NCBI RefSeq assembly: GCF_037042905.1
Contig: NC_087262.1
Location: 9,529,501 to 9,593,500 of the forward strand
Length of the DNA: 64,000 nt
Source: Lytechinus pictus
Taxonomy: Eukaryota; Echinodermata; Echinoidea; Temnopleuroida; Toxopneustidae
Reading direction: 5' to 3'
The notes below the pieces were generated by a model, which saw only the letters and a list, made by a program, of their open reading frames with translations, had not been told where the DNA came from and searched no databases. The position numbers and the translations under genes are program-made. Shown here one piece after another: positions 1 through 11,400 of this stretch; the first letter of the stretch is position 1, and every line of letters begins with the position of its first letter.

Positions 1-267
1 CTCCTGGCCCACTGTGCGCCGGCCGGCTTCAGTCCGGCAATTTGACGCCGGCTTCAAACCACATCCAATATGAGGCGCCGAATGTACCAATATTATATAG
101 AACAATTATTTGTTATATAATCATTATTTATTAAATAATAACTATTATTTATATATAATTTACATTTTATTTGTAAATAACTACTATTATATAAAATATC
201 ATTTCTAATTATTTATATATAATTCCAAGTAATACTTCATTATTTGTAAATAATAATAGTTCGACAT

Positions 268-626
268 TCCATTATTTATAAATAATGATTATTTGTTTTT
301 CATTATTTATAAATAATGATTATTTGTTTTTCATTATTTACAAATAATGATCATTTGTTTTTCATTATTTATAAATAATGATAATTTGTTTTTCATTATT
401 TATAAATAATGATTATTTGTTTTTCATTATTTACAAATAATGATTATTTGTTTTTCATTATTTATAAATAATGATTATTTGTTTTTCATTATTTATAAAT
501 AATGATTATTTGTTTTTCATTATTTATAAATAATGATAATTTGTTTTTCATTATTTACAAATAATGATTATTTGTTTTTCATTATTTATAAATAATGATT
601 ATTTGTTTTTCATTATTTATAAATAA
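268..626. repeat. 31-bp AT-rich tandem repeat, left arm
   Basis: About eleven to twelve units of 31 bp. Each contains the perfect 18-bp palindrome CATTATTTATAAATAATG (some units have TTTACAAATAATG) followed by ATTATTTGTTTTT. The flanks at 90-267 and 630-1020 hold degenerate, irregularly spaced versions. Every unit is self-complementary, so the tract is an array of potential small cruciforms inside a larger palindrome. Confidence 0.88.
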
Positions 627-1823
627 TTTGTTGAGTTTTCCATTATTTATAAATAATGATTATTTGTTAAATAATGAAAACGTCTACTTCATTATTTATA
701 AATAATTTTTTCGAGTGCGCCATTATTCTCATTATTTATAAATAATCATTATTTAATGTTCGAGTTTTCCATTATTTATAAATAAAGATTATTTGTTAAA
801 TAATGAAATATCTACTTCATTATTTATAAATAATAATTTTGTTTCAATATCCCATTATTTATAAATAATCATTATTTATAAACAATTTTTACAGTTTGCC
901 ATTATATACAAATAATCATTATTTATATACAAATAACCATTATTTATTAAATAATGCCATTATTTATTAAATAATGCCATTATTTATTAAATAATGCCAT
1001 TATTTATTAAATAATGGAAAACTCGCTATAACATGCAAATGTGGGACCGCCCATGATATGAATATTCATGATGCGATTTCCTTTTTCGTGATTTTTCTTC
1101 ACAAATTTTTGTCCATTTCCTCTTCATAATGACATTTCTTGAAGCAATTTTCTAGGGATATGGTCTGATTGTAATATTCTTCATTTTCTATATAACTTCG
1201 TCTTCGTAGAAATATCAAAAAGTGTAATTTTATACGATTTTTCCTACAGTTCACAATCCCCATAGGCGCGCGTGTACGGTAGGGACAACCGGTGAATCGA
1301 CGGAGTGCTCTTCATCGAAATACTACGTTGGTTGGTCCCCGGAAGTGGCGGGCGGAATTTAGCCCGAATCCTCGATGGAAGTCGATCAAGTGCATATGAG
1401 CTGAGAGAGTGAAATATCAGTGTACTTGTACAGGCCCTTCTACTTTTTATAAATATTTCTTGTTGCTTTTTTTGTTAAGTTAATTTTTCCTGGTGTAGAG
1501 ATAAGTTTCAGTTCTAATAATGCACTTCAAATACATTTTGGAGTGTCTGTTTGAGGCGTTTGGGGCGATTTAACCCTGGCCCCAAAATGCTCGCAACGAC
1601 AATACGGGGGCATGATGACCCCTAATTTTTTTAAAACTTATTTTTCTATTGAAAATTATCACAAAATTCACCAAAAGTGTGCACGAAAGCCTTCGTATTT
1701 CACTTTTAAAACTCCAAAAAGTGCCCAAATGACAAGCTTGGTCGCTTCGCTGTGTCGCTTTCAACTTGAGAACGTTTACGCGTCTGCTTCCCCCCCCCCC
1801 CTCCTCCGAAAGAAATTCTGTAT

Positions 1824-2750
1824 ACGGCCATGCTCTAAAGAGCCTGGCACATTGATTTATGTATACTTTCATTTTCATTATTTTTATCTCATTATCAATA
1901 TGGCCTTACGCAGAATTTTTTCCAGGGGGGCCGGGGCCGGAGCATGACGCGCGTAAACTTTCTCAAAAAAATCTTGAAAGCGAGACAGCCACGGGACCAA
2001 GCCCAAATGACAAGCTTAATTGGTCGCTTCGCTGTCTCGATCGCTTTCAACTTGAGAACGTTTACGCGCGTCTGCCCCCACCCCCCGAAAGAAATTCTGT
2101 GAACGGCCATGCTCAAAAGAGCATATGGCACATTGATTTATGTATACTTCATTTTCATTATTTTTATCTCATTATCATCATGGCCTTACGCAGAATTTTT
2201 TCCGGGGGGGGGGTGGGGGGAGCAGGACGCGCGTAAACTTTCTCATAAAAATCTTGAAAAAGCGAAGCGACCAAGCTTGTCATTTGAGCTTGGTCGCGTC
2301 GCTGTCTCGCTTTCAAGATTTTTTTGAGAAACTTTACGCGCGTCCTAGCTGCTCCCCCCCCCCCCTCCCCCGGTAAAAATTCTGTGTAAGGCCATGATGA
2401 TAATGTGATAAAAATAATGAAAATGAAAAGTACATATAAATCAATGTGCCATATGCTCTTTTGAGCATGGCCGTTCACAGAATTTCTTTCGGGGGGTGGG
2501 GGCAGACGCGCGTAAACGTTCTCAAGTTGAAAGCGATCGAGACAGCGAAGCGACCAATTAAGCTTGTCATTTGGGCTTGGTCCCGTGGCTGTCTCGCTTT
2601 CAAGATTTTTTTGAGAAACTTTACGCGCGTCATGCTCCGGCCCCGGCCCCCCTGGAAAAAATTCTGCGTAAGGCCATATTGATAATGAGATAAAAATAAT
2701 GAAAATGAAAGTATACATAAATCAATGTGCCAGGCTCTTTAGAGCATGGC
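1824..2750. repeat. Nested MITE-like modules at the palindrome core
   Basis: Three modules of about 210 bp, at roughly 1901-2108, 2181-2395 and 2466-2673. Each is itself an inverted repeat with ends resembling GGCCTTACGCAGAATTTTTT followed by a G run, then GACGCGCGTAAAC. They are joined by a linker of about 70 bp (TTGATTTATGTATAC, TTATTTTTATCTCATTATC). The middle module spans the centre of the whole element; the two outer ones are mirror images. This is a palindrome made of smaller palindromes. Confidence 0.75.
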
Positions 2751-3939
2751 CGTATACAGAATTTCTTTCGGAGGAGGGGGGGGGGGGGAAGCAGACGCGT
2801 AAACGTTCTCAAGTTGAAAGCGACACAGCGAAGCGACCAAGCTTGTCATTTGGGCACTTTTTGGAGTTTTAAAAGTGAAATACGAAGGCTTTCGTGCACA
2901 CTTTTGGTGAATTTTGTGATAATTTTCAATAGAAAAATAAGTTTTTAAAAAATTAGGGGTCATCATGCCCCCGTATTGTCGTTGCGAGCATTTTGGGGCC
3001 AGGGTGAAATCGCCCCAAACGCCTCAAACAGACACTCAAAAATGTATTTGAAGTGCATTATTAGAACTGAAACTTATCTCTACACCAGGAAAAATTAACT
3101 TAACAAAAAAAGCAACAAGAAATATTCATAAAAAGTAGAAGGGCCTGTACAAGTACACTGATATTTCACTCTCTCAGCTCATATGCACTTGATCGACTTC
3201 CATCGAGGATTCGGGCTAAATTCCGCCCGCCACTTCCGGGGACCAACCAACGTAGTATTTCGATGAAGAGCACTCCGTCGATTCACCGGTTGTCCCTACC
3301 GTACACGCGCGCCTATGGGGATTGTGAACTGTAGGAAAAATCGTATAAAATTACACTTTTTGATATTTCTACGAAGACGAAGTTATATAGAAAATGAAGA
3401 ATATTACAATCAGACCATATCCCTAGAAAATTGCTTCAAGAAATGTCATTATGAAGAGGAAATGGACAAAAATTTGTGAAGAAAAATCACGAAAAAGGAA
3501 ATCGCATCATGAATATTCATATCATGGGCGGTCCCACATTTGCATGTTATAGCGAGTTTTCCATTATTTAATAAATAATGGCATTATTTAATAAATAATG
3601 GCATTATTTAATAAATAATGGCATTATTTAATAAATAATGGTTATTTGTATATAAATAATGATTATTTGTATATAATGGCAAACTGTAAAAATTGTTTAT
3701 AAATAATGATTAATGGGATATTGAAACAAAATTATTATTTATAAATAATGAAGTAGATATTTCATTATTTAACAAATAATCTTAATTTATTTATAAATAA
3801 TGGAAAACTCGAACATTAAATAATGATTATTTATAAATAATGAGAATAATGGTGCACTCGAAAAAATTATTTATAAATAATGAAGTAGACGTTTTCATTA
3901 TTTAACAAATAATCATTATTTATAAATAATGGAAAACTC

Positions 3940-4242
3940 AACAAATTATTTATAAATAATGAAAAACAAATAATCATTATTTATAAATAATGAAAAACAA
4001 ATAATCATTATTTGTAAATAATGAAAAACAAATAATCATTATTTATAAATAATGAAAAACCAATTATCATTATTTATAAATAATGAAAAACAAATAATCA
4101 TTATTTATAAATAATGAAAAACAAATAATCATTATTTGTAAATAATGAAAAACAAATAATCATTATTTATAAATAATGAAAAACAAATAATCATTATTTA
4201 TAAATAATGAAAAACAAATAATCATTATTTATAAATAATGGA
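3940..4242. repeat. 31-bp AT-rich tandem repeat, right arm (mirror copy)
   Basis: Reverse-complement counterpart of the left tandem array, with about ten units, so roughly two fewer. One unit carries CCAATTATC in place of CAAATAATC. The difference in unit number explains most of the length difference between the arms. Confidence 0.85.
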
Positions 4243-4582
4243 ATGTCGAACTATTATTATTTACAAATAATGAAGTATTACTTGGAATTATATATAAATA
4301 ATTAGAAATGATATTTTATATAATAGTAGTTATTTACAAATAAAATGTAAATTATATATAAATAATAGATATTATTTAATAAATAATGATTATATAACAA
4401 ATAATTGTTCTATATAATATTGGTACATTCGGCGTCTCATATCATAATCCAAAGGTGGGCTCAGTGCGATCTGGCAGCAGTCTGGATTTTCGACGTACGT
4501 CTATCACCATCCTTTATCTGCCTGTGGTTTTTTCCGGGAAGCATAAACTACAAAAAAGCAGTCCATTGTCACAAAACGCCTT

Positions 4583-5441
4583 TCAACACATCAATATGGC
4601 GCGAAATTCCCTCACGCGCCACCAGTATATGCAAGTATTTGCCAATGTATTCAGAGTGTGCAAGATTACCCAAACGGCATATATACAAAATTCGACGCGA
4701 GATCTACATGACGTACACCAAACAATGAAATACAGGTATACGATATCTGGTAAGGTAAAGAGGAGCAAGTTTGTCACTAAAATAAGGGCGTAATTCTGCA
4801 ACACACGTTTTGTTCGACTTCTTCTTCGCACTTGATAGTGATTGCCAGCTAATTCAGCGGGTTTTTTAGCTACCGTTCTGTAGACGAAGATATAACAAAT
4901 TACGGTGAAGATTAACAAAGAATGACAAATGTACGGTCGGTAGAATCGATTGTCACTGGTGGACGATAATATCGTTGGCACAGATGCAGCTATCATGATC
5001 ACCCAGGTTGCGAAGCAAATGATGACTCGACGGGGATTGGTAAGAATCTTCTTTGTGCCGAAGGGGTCGAGCTTGAAGGCGATGTATTGATCAACAGCCA
5101 CGAACAGAACATTTGCAGTCGATACTAGACTTGAACTATTTACGAGGAGAAGTAGCGTGTGTAAGATCCATATTATCCCGCGATCCTGTAAGGAAAGAGA
5201 GTCGGAGAGTTGGTAAACTTAATTGTCCATGGGCATCACTCAGAACTTGAGAGGGGGGACAACACCCCGTTGGTTTTCCAGCTACTTTAAAGGTTATACC
5301 TAATTGTTATACTCCCATATCGTGCCATTTCACGCTGTGAGGTTTCATTTATTGTATATGGCATATATCCCTTCCCTTTTCTTCCCATTCTTCCCCTCGT
5401 CCCCTCTCCCTCCTCTATTCTTTTTCTTTCCCTTCTCTCCA

Positions 5442-5478
<37 letters not shown>

Positions 5479-6170
5479 GGGGGGGGGGGGGGCAAGGCCC
5501 CTCTGTCCCCTGGATCCACGCCTGAACCCAACACTCATTTTTAGGACTACCTAACATGATGGTGTAACCGTTATTTAACCATCTCATCTATTCTTACCAC
5601 CATGCAAATATTTAAAGCTCAAACTACTAAAATTAAAACAAAATCTTATCTTTTGGTTATCATTCTCACTATTCCATAGTTTGATATAAATTTATATACA
5701 TACCATTGTTCTCTTTACTCATTTCTTTCACAGCATATTTAAATAAAGAGTTGCCAAAGCTGTGGTATATGTAAAACTTCTCTCACACACAAACACACAC
5801 ACGCACCTCCCACACACACACTGTGATTATATAACACCGCAATTCTACTCAAACTGGTCAAGATAATAATCATACCTACCCAGGTAAAACCAAACAATCT
5901 CCATACATAGATACCGAGGTTGGCAATATCCAGCAGTAAGTCAGCGAGGACGATGCTGAAGGCGAATACGAAGTGCCTCTTTCTAAATCGATGACAGGCG
6001 ATAGTGAGTAGCGTGATGGCCGTAATGACGATGCCAATAATTGATATGATCCCGGCTATGTGACTAAGAACACCGACTGCGTACCCATAGTAATAACACG
6101 GATTTGGCTGATTTCGCTCATACGAAGATGAATAAGTCTCATATGAAGAGAAATTATTTTCAATATCCAT
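4583..6170 (-). CDS. Rhodopsin-like (class A) G-protein-coupled receptor, two exons
   Basis: Exon 1 is 6170-5880 (97 codons, ATG start) and exon 2 is 5185-4583 (200 codons plus TGA); the 694-bp intron is phase 0 with donor GTAGGT and acceptor TTACAG. The 297-residue product has seven hydrophobic segments: TM1 ~35-58, TM2 ~67-90 with LAD (D77, position 2.50), TM3 ~103-127 ending in DQY at 129-131 (DRY equivalent), TM4 with W158 (4.50) and P167, TM5 ~183-203, TM6 ~227-251 with P243 (6.50), TM7 ~264-285 with NTCIY (280-284, in place of NPxxY). The N-terminus has an N-F-S glycosylation site. Oddities: no Cys at the start of TM3 for the usual disulfide to ECL2 Cys, and TM1 lacks the GN motif. It would act at the plasma membrane; the ligand is unknown. 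Its stop lies 144 bp from the fold-back element. Confidence 0.75.
5444..5492. repeat. Poly(T)-poly(G) tract in the GPCR intron
   Basis: About 34 T followed by 15 G, preceded by a pyrimidine-rich run (5375-5443). The rest of the intron (5186-5879) shows no coding signal; an (AC)n tract sits near 5784-5820. The open frames across this tract are low-complexity artefacts. Confidence 0.9.
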
Positions 6171-6406
6171 CCTAAAATTCGATTTTTTTCTTTTAAATCA
6201 GAGACCATGCGATTTAAACTCTGGCACAGTCGGAATCAGGTAGGCCTATATAGGAGTTATGAACGTGCTATCTACTCGACAATTAAATGTAAAAGCACAT
6301 GATATTAATGTGATTCATGTATTATCGATGACGATATCGCCGAATCTTCCTGGTATCATTAATTGCACAAGGGGGAAATACGCAGACGTGTGAAAAATGA
6401 ATTACG

Positions 6407-6478
<72 letters not shown>

Positions 6479-6508
6479 TTCGGCAAATCGAATAAAATAA
6501 TCATAAGT

Positions 6509-6549
<41 letters not shown>

Positions 6550-7660
6550 AATACACACACACCCACACACATATATATACACATATACATATGGGACGGA
6601 AATCAGAAAAGGAAACGAAATATGTAAAATCTTGCTCTTATTTGAAAATTCGAAAAATTCGCACTGTTAATCTTCTAATCTGCAATTATGAAAATAAATT
6701 AACAATTTTGCTCAACATGAACTTGGAGATAAAAGAGAAGCTCATGAGTTGCGGTTTTTCCCCAATAATTGATTGGTCTTTGCTGTATTTCAATGTTTCA
6801 ACTATCGAAATCAGAATTGGGTATTAGGATTTTTTCCACTGTTATTTTAGCTGAATACAGATTTTAATTCGTAATAATTCTCGTCTTATTCCAGTTGAAG
6901 TGAAGGAAATCGAAAACGATATTAAAATAGTATTATTCTCTCTCTCTCTCTTTTACCGGTATAATATAAAAAGACAATAAGAATCAAATAGAATAGATTA
7001 TGCCTGAGTGACAGGTAATGGAAATCACGAATAAAAAATATTGATAGCAAAATAAAAGCATTATTATTAGGTTTTCATATAATCTGTGTTATATAATATT
7101 GGATATCGTTATATGAATAATAGTGTCACATAATTATGTTGTTGGAATCGGGGAATGGAAGCCATTAAATGACATTTCACAATTCTCATTAGATGTGCAA
7201 ACGTTCCTACCATTGAAAAGGAAGTATTTATGCCATGGCTTTGTTAAAATAGAACAATTACTCGATGAGTTCTTAAAATAACAAAAAATTATAGCCTTGT
7301 TCACTATACTTTAATCTACTGACAAGAAAATGACAAATCATACAGCAATAAAGATATTTGTATAATGTGTATTTAGGCCTAAGAATAAAGTTCTCGGTAA
7401 TGATGACCAATTAACTCTTCTACATTTTATGATTTATATATTTTATCAATTTATCTGATAAAATAGAGAAATAGTGGTGAAGGTTTGACAAAAAAAAATC
7501 CATCACAGAGTAAGGCAGATTATGAATCTCGAGTTTTAAATGTGCAATGTCATGCAACAAGAAGCATTTCATATGTTATGTAATACATCAAACACTATTC
7601 ACATTTAGTGCATATGAGGTGATTATCTGAAGAACAAAAAAATCAGTTTTGGTCGATTTT
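6171..7660. other. Non-coding stretch with AT microsatellites
   Basis: Region upstream of the GPCR start. It holds two (AT)n runs (6409-6476 and 6513-6544), a short (AC)n run and a (CT)n run near 6938. The rest is AT-rich sequence without convincing exons on either strand. The receptor promoter should lie at its left end, but I see no clear core promoter. Confidence 0.6.
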
Positions 7661-7686
7661 TTAGATGAAATGATATGATCCTTTAC

Positions 7687-7867
7687 CTGTTGTGGGGTCC
7701 TCAAATAAGCCACCAGTTGTGTAGAAATGAACAGGAGAAAGGGAAACACACACCATAATCACACATAAAACAACAAAGCAAACGGAGAAGGTAACAGGAA
7801 CTGAATTCACAAGAACATAATTGAGCGAAACTCGATGAAGTCTGGTTGTGCACTGATTTAAATACAT
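7687..7867 (-). CDS. Possible first exon of a signal-anchor protein
   Basis: An ATG-started frame of 60 codons plus one base ends at a good donor (ACAACAG followed by gtaaag), leaving phase 1. It encodes about 26 N-terminal residues, a strongly hydrophobic segment of about 20 residues (VTFSVCFVVLCVIMVCVSL), then a short polar stretch. That would suit a signal anchor or uncleaved signal peptide. I found no matching downstream exon between here and the GPCR, so this may be chance. Confidence 0.22.
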
Positions 7868-8188
7868 TGCTGCTTTGCCACCGCAGGAGTCAGAATCATA
7901 GAGATTTACATATACTCAAATTATCAACCAATCGAACTAAAGAGAATGGATGAGCTTACTAAAATGTAAGAGTCCAATTCATAGAGTAACTGATAAGAGC
8001 TAAGTGTATTGAGATGAATAAAACACGTCGGGATGATGACCACATACTTTAGTAAGAATGTTGAACAAAAGAATCAGCTGTGAGTATGTAATGATTGAAC
8101 ACATCTGAATATGAAAAGACTGTCAAGAGAAGCAGGTTGAAAGTCAAAGGTAAATGGATGACATCGACAGTAAGCATCAAGAATGCAT

Positions 8189-8470
8189 GTAATAATAATA
8201 ATAATAATATAGGGTATTTATATTGCGCACATATCCACCTTGTTAGGTGCTCAAGGCGCTCCTATATTACCCGGCTAAGCTAGGCGTTCATAGCGCACAC
8301 AGCTTTTTAAGGAATTAGTTCCTACCGGTACCCATTTACCTCACCTGGGTTGAGTGCAGCACATTGTGGATCAGTTTCTTGCCGAAGGAAATTACGCCAT
8401 GGCTGGGATTCGAACCCACGACCCTCTGTTTCAAAGTCCGAAGACTAATCCACTGGGCCACAACGCTCCA
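8189..8470 (-). mobile_element. tRNA-derived SINE with (ATT)n tail
   Basis: Read on the minus strand, the head has an A-box-like TGGCCCAGTGG (complement of about 8449-8460) and a perfect B box, GGGTTCGAATCCC (complement of 8405-8417). A body of about 180 bp follows, ending in GCGCAATATAAATACCC and an (ATT)n tail at 8189-8210. This is the standard layout of a Pol III tRNA-derived SINE. The tRNA-like part cannot fold as a functional tRNA gene. No clear target duplication is visible. Confidence 0.8.
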
Positions 8471-11400
8471 CAAAGCTGAACTGATGTAAACAAAGCTGAA
8501 CTGATTATACCAAAGCTGTAACTGAGTAATGCGAAACGGCGTGCAAATGTTATCCAGGCTACCGTGACATTCGGGGGAAGTTCCGAATAGACCACTTCGT
8601 AGCTACTTGATGGACAATTTTGGTCAAATGACCTTTCATTTCTTTCATTATAATAGGCAGATTATGTAAGCATGCCTTACAGGATGAAGAAATTGTGATT
8701 AGAATAGCACGTCAATGAACACTCTGAAGGTATTTGTTGCATTCTAATTTAAATGCATTTACCATGTTGTTATAACAATGTACTTGGCCAACTGTGAAAT
8801 ACCAGTTGCTAGTGGACTCATTGTTGTTTTTGTGGATCTAATGAATACAATTTTGAATATAATGAAAAAAATATGAATAATCAATACATCAAAGTTGATG
8901 CTAATCTCATTAATATCAAACCACCATGTCACTTTCGTACCAAATGACCTTCTTCTGATCATGTGCAGGATGGAACTACGAAATGGCTCCGGATTGTGAC
9001 GCTAAAGGTGGGCCCGGTCTCAGACGTAAATAATTATATCTGATTGATACACGTCTGTAAAAACTCAACACCCCCACACGTGCCCCCATACGGCCCTCAC
9101 TCACACACACACAAACACACACACACACACACACATCCTCCCTCACGTGCATTACACTCTTTTCTCTCATCCTCCGAATGTTGACCTCCAAGGTTGGCCC
9201 CAGAAGTAAATGATTATATCAGAATGGTATGTACTTGTAAAATCCAGCACACACACACATACTTCCACCCACCCTCACACTCATTCACACATCCACATCA
9301 AGATATCTCTTCGCATTAACATACCTTTGAACGTGCATGCGCGCGCGCGAGCGTGTGTGTGTGTGTGTGGGGGGGGGGGTATATGCCTTAAATACACACT
9401 TAATCACCGTTTCGCATCGTAACGACGGCCCCCTCCGCACGGCTTAATCACTTACCATCTTAACCATGTCAAAGGTGATTTGTTCTAGGATAGCTCATGA
9501 ATAAACTTATAGCATGTAAGGAGAGGAAAGTTACAACATAAACACAATCGGTTCTCAATTTCTTTTGTTTATGATTTAATTAGATAAAAAAACTGTCGAA
9601 TAAAAAAAGTGATGTAATGCAACATCAAAATAATATTTAAAAACATGGTAAGATTTGGTACATTAAAAAGAAATAACATCTATTGTTGAAAGAGCAGGTT
9701 TTGTGAAAAAAAACATCAAAAATTAACAACCAGTTCATTGAGGCGAGACACGCAGTGAGACTAAAGTGTATAGGACAACACATAAGAATTCTGTCAATAT
9801 CTTACACGAAAGATAATGTAATATTTCGACTGTATGCGCATGCGTATTTGAAGACAAATCCCTAGCAAGACAAAAATAATAATAATACAGATCATATTTT
9901 AAAGGGCGCTTAAATACAAGCGTTTGAAAAGTGCGTTGTTTCTGTTTATAACTTAAGCTTGGTCATGTTGGTAGCATTGTGAAATTAGCATGATACAAAA
10001 AGCGTATAAAAGAATTATGAATCAATTAACAATACCAGAGAAACAAAGCCGCCGTGCAACTCCAAATTGTCAGACATACAACTGAGTCATTCCAGATTCA
10101 AATTAACAATAACTTTCAACAAAATGAATTTGGGCAAAAAATAAAACAAGTGTGTACTAGAAGTGCATAACCATTACTACTCAAGAAAAAAAGTAGTGTT
10201 GGAATGAAGCGGAATAATGGACGTCTGACTTTTCTGAAGTGAACTAGAAAACGTGTTTTACGATGTATGATTTTATGATCTATCGGCAATATAGAAATGA
10301 TATAGTAAGGTTCAGTGCTCTTAATCAGGTAAATAGATAAGTCCATATGCAGTAGTCCAGTTCAACTTAGATCATGGTCTATATTTGCTAAAATTATGGG
10401 AAGCCAATCACAGTAGCTTTGATGACATTGCCGTTTCTTCTGTTTACATTTTACTTTTTTACTATTTCGATGATTATTAGTAATGATTTGACTGGCGATT
10501 TTCTATGAATAGTCGTTCTCCGTGCAACCAGGCACGGTGGCTACATGTGGCAAAGACAAATAATACGATGATATAGAAAGCTTGCGATTTGCCTAACCAT
10601 TTGGAATATCTAGTTGAAACTCTGTTGGCACCAGCAAAGCATGATTTAGATTTAGATTTTAAGATTTAGATCTATTTATCTTCTGTCTACTAAATGTATT
10701 AAAACAAATATGAAGTACAATAATAAACATAACAATTGTTGTTGTACCCTGAAAGCCAAATGAAAAATACATTCAATTCATTTCAACTAAACATTTATTC
10801 TCTTCCGATTGACATTTCATCCATTTTCATCCAGAATATACAAATAAATAATATCATGAACAAACAAAGGATGCAAAAGTATGTAAATCATGTATACGGA
10901 CGAAGGCGTAAAAACCAAGAAAGCAGGGGGAAAGCGTAGAAAACCCCACATCGCGTCTGGCACTTATGTCAAACTGGAGCAGTATAGTTGGTCAAATTGG
11001 GTCAAACCCATTTTTTCGTGAGATATGAAATAAATTAATTTGAATATTTATGGTGTCTGTTTGGAATGATGCAATTTGCTCTCTTTCTTCATGTATTCAC
11101 TAGTCATGGTAGTATTGCCCACGTGTCTGTTAGAAATGACAAAAAAGATACACTATAATAATGGCAGGGTATGAAGCAAATAGGGCATTTTTGCAATCAC
11201 TAATCAGACGCTTTCTTCAACGCACCAACTCATTTGAAAGTAAAATCGCAATGGACAGCTGAGAGGTTTTGTCGAAAGTTAGTGGACAGCAGATCGTTCG
11301 AAGATTTGGCCTGGACGAAAAATTGCAAATATGTCGTTTGTCTAGGGAAGCGTTTTACGGAATGACCTGTGGGACGTTTTATCCGACATTTACCGTAGTA

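Larger units (their letters stand above)
71..4439. mobile_element. 4.37-kb fold-back (long inverted repeat) element
   Basis: Left arm (71 to about 2277) and right arm (about 2288 to 4439) are near-exact reverse complements around a centre near 2282. The left end begins TGAGGCGCCGAATGTACC and the right end, read inward, begins TGAGACGCCGAATGTACC. Both ends are flanked by TA (69-70 and 4440-4441), which fits a 2-bp TA target duplication as in Tc1/mariner-type insertion; that class assignment is inference. No transposase is seen. The open frames inside are mirror images of one another over low-complexity and MITE sequence and are not genes. Arms are layered: AT-rich tandem repeat outside, unique-looking sequence at about 1020-1560 (mirrored about 3000-3550), and MITE-like modules at the centre. 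The right arm is about 55 bp shorter, mainly from fewer tandem units. Positions 1-70 are ordinary flank with no gene seen. Confidence 0.88.

Noticed and set aside
268..626. Regular 31-bp repeats as a CRISPR array
   Set aside because: There are no unique spacers, units are directly head to tail and palindromic AT-rich, and the genome is eukaryotic with spliced genes.
1570..2966. Open frames of 60-184 codons within the fold-back element
   Set aside because: They occur as mirror-image pairs on both strands, run through G/C homopolymers and MITE modules, and have no domain; they are by-products of the palindrome.
6322..6582. Tyr-Ile repeat protein
   Set aside because: This is a translation of the (AT)n microsatellite.
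8400..8470. A tRNA gene on the minus strand
   Set aside because: A and B boxes are present, but there is no cloverleaf with paired acceptor and anticodon stems, and the unit runs into a SINE body with an (ATT)n tail.
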